A stretch of 64,000 bases of DNA from Notospermus geniculatus (lineage: Eukaryota; Nemertea; Pilidiophora; Heteronemertea; Lineidae): positions 261,440 to 325,439 of the forward strand of contig NMRB01000391.1 in NCBI GenBank assembly GCA_002633025.1. Direction: 5' to 3'. The notes beneath the pieces are model-generated. The model made no database searches. It had not been told where the DNA came from and worked only from the letters and a program-made list of their open reading frames with translations. The position numbers were made by a program, and so were the translations under genes. Shown in pieces: positions 61,977 through 64,000 of the stretch. The first letter of the stretch is position 1, and each line of letters begins with the position of its first letter.

Positions 61977-63398
61977 CTACTTTACTGATCCCCGTGAAAG
62001 TGGCCCCTGACCTCTTAGGCGAGAGTTGGACTGAAATGAACAGAGAAAGAATGCAACTTGGAGTTCTGTGCTAAGGTAGCCTGAGCTCGAAGCAGAAAAC
62101 ACCACACCCGAGTCTTCGTTTTGAAGTTGCGATGAGTGGAAGTGGACCAGGCAAAACAAAACAAAAAAAATTTAAAAAACATGTGCATGTACATCCAGTT
62201 ATGTCGATTATAAAGAGATATGTTTTTTTAACTGCACAGCAAACGCTGGTGGCAGGAGTGAAATATCTTACCTAAGGCCACAAACTTGCAACAAAAATTT
62301 AATGGAATATTTCAGTCTCATTATATTGGCAACATCAAAATGAAATGCAATATATTCCACGCCAGGAAATGTAACTCACCCTGCTTTTATTATTGAGTAG
62401 GATCATACTAGTGCTGCTGTTCCCAACATCATATACCATGGCAACCGGGCTGTCTCGTGGCCATGGATTGCCGTTGTATGGTTCTCTGTGATATGCAAAA
62501 TACGTGGATAATTTGAGTCGAGTTGTGACAGCTACTGCGTGATGAAATAACATACACATGTACCATAAAGTTGATTTGAAGCATATTCGATGTAATCCTT
62601 GCTTTTGCAACTTGCAGACGATGATGTTAAGTAACAATGGTAAATTAACTTTATCCTTTAGTAGACTCTAAACTCTCAAATGCGTACCGGTATGAAAAAG
62701 ATCAGCTTCGAATTTCGCTGGTTTCTGATCTAAGCTGGCACACCTTGATACAAACTAAACATGGAGGTTGTGTTATCTCATGATATGTGACCATTGCATA
62801 CTTGCAGCAAGTGGTACGCAAAGTACGCAGAGGACATGATTTATCATTCAAGAGAAATCCGCCGAAAGACCATACTGTACAACATAGGACACAATAATTA
62901 GACAACGACAATTTTCCATCATACAAAGTGCAAACCTACAGAACTTTTGGTGATAAAGTCCCCTGAAGCAGAATGATTCAAGCTCTTTCAAAACAACACA
63001 ACAAGGGAGCATGCTGACCCTTTTCCAAACTCACTCAAGAAGCAGTATATTGCCCAATTGAAATGCTACCATGATTTGAGCAGACATGTTGGCATATAGT
63101 GTACGCGGATTTTGGCAGAACATTCATGGGTCGCCAAACTATAAGAGAATTAGAACACAAAATTTCTCTTTGGAACCGTTCAATCTTCCAGACTTCTCCC
63201 AGTTTCACAAGGTGTTCATAATGATTGGTGTGGCTGATACTATCTATGGAGTCCAGTGCCACTATCTTGTCGACACTAGGAAGACTGACGGTGCTGAGGG
63301 CACCACTAACACCAACAACAAAGTTCACAACATCAACAACCTTCAACAGACATACATACTTGAAGTCCGCTGGCTTTTTTCTGTTCCGTCTGTTGTTT
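61977..63398 (-). CDS. Unrecognised gene, three 3' exons (possible basic or cytoplasmic tail)
   Basis: Three minus-strand segments have good splice sites and compatible phases: 63398-63360 (NNRRNRKKPADFK), 62485-62380 (EPYNGNPWPRDSPVAMVYDV and GNSSTSMILLNNKSR) and 62030-61977 (SNSRLRGQGPLSRGSVK, stop TAG). Together they give about 65 residues, basic and Ser-rich, perhaps the cytoplasmic end of a membrane protein whose earlier exons lie to the right. I do not recognise the family. The joins are inferred from phase only. Confidence 0.35.
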
Positions 63399-64000
63399 CT
63401 ATGAATTATTGAGAGAGATCAATACACTAAGATCAAGTAAGAAACTCGTCCCGTCATAAACCACATGGTAGCCTAGCTATTATAACAGGTAGGGCGGATT
63501 GATTGTTCCACTGCATTGCTGCGGTTGATCGTGATATCTTTAGCCATTGATCGGCACCGAATGGGAACGTATGTTTTAAATAATTGAGAAGCTGGGTTAA
63601 AATATTGTTTTTCTGCAAATAACCCGCCAGATTAATCAAATAGTTCAACCATTCTTTATAGATTTTCTTGGTCTATATTGATGAGTTCTTTCTGGTTGCT
63701 GCACAATGTCAGGAAATCTCACTTTGTCTTTAGGGAAGAGCAACGCCTCTTCCGATGCAAGTGACGATCGAGATTCGAATCTGGAGTTGGAATGGCGGCC
63801 CATTTATCTAAACGACCCATGTAGTAAATGTAAGACGGTGTTTCATTGGTCAGTACTTTTAATCTCTCCTCTGATTGGTTCTCTTTGTACTGAATCTCGA
63901 ATCAGCCTTCTGGGCTTTCGTGAGGGCACTGCGCCGAACATGTTCTCTCCGTTTGAGAGGACTTCGAATATCTTCAAGTTAAAAATCTCACGGCTTGTTT
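63399..64000. other. Right edge, no supported gene
   Basis: No exon could be supported. If the 61977-63398 gene is real, its upstream exons should be here or beyond the window. Confidence 0.4.

Noticed and set aside
63035-63346. Minus-strand frame with a hydrophobic start near 63346, and the opposite plus-strand frame
   Set aside because: Neither has convincing splice sites, both contain low-complexity GTT/AAC repeats, and the candidate exon at 63360-63398 splices over it.
1-64000. CRISPR arrays, operons, prophage or other prokaryotic systems
   Set aside because: Intron-containing animal genes and eukaryotic transposons throughout; no spaced direct-repeat array was seen.

Overview
This is an animal nuclear genome window. 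Genes are split by introns with consensus GT/AG splice sites and kept reading phase, coding density is low, and miniature inverted-repeat transposons (MITEs), foldbacks and one LINE remnant fill the space between. Self-complementary words such as TAGGCCTA, TACATGTA and TACCGGTA recur throughout, which I associate with marine invertebrates (echinoderms, hemichordates, cephalochordates, some molluscs). The proteins are clearly bilaterian. I cannot name the species.

Layout. (1) 1-7566: no gene seen; two strong foldback elements near the left end and a probable tRNA-derived SINE. (2) 7567-18946, plus: the C-terminal ten exons of a Kinase Suppressor of Ras (KSR) gene, namely C1 zinc finger, Ser-rich linker, a very degenerate pseudokinase domain and a 14-3-3-like tail; its 5' exons were not found. 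The introns carry several transposons, including one MITE nested inside another. (3) 18947-23884: KSR 3' flank. (4) 23885-25537, plus: a complete five-exon Rab11-like GTPase with an unusual C-terminus. (5) 25538-37500: about 12 kb without a recognisable gene. (6) 37848-42213, minus: DGCR8/Pasha, the RNA-binding half of Microprocessor, with nearly all coding exons resolved. (7) 42214-48611: repeat-rich spacer with a minisatellite, several foldbacks, a CR1/jockey-like LINE 3' fragment and two small N runs. (8) 48612-53374, plus: a complete UBE2Q-type E2 ubiquitin-conjugating enzyme in twelve exons. (9) 57835-59798, minus: four exons of a FAM216-family gene. (10) 61977-63398, minus: three phase-compatible exons of a gene I do not recognise.

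The genes do not form an operon or an obvious pathway. They cover MAPK scaffolding (KSR), membrane traffic (Rab), miRNA processing (DGCR8), ubiquitination (UBE2Q) and a poorly known family (FAM216). DGCR8 and UBE2Q are divergent, head to head across a 6.4 kb repeat-rich spacer. I found no wholly new system. The most unusual features are the heavily eroded KSR kinase site, the odd Rab tail, the nested TTAA-type insertion, a MITE with an exact 9-bp target duplication, and a near-perfect 61-bp palindrome in a UBE2Q intron. All exon limits were read by eye from splice consensus plus phase and need transcript support.
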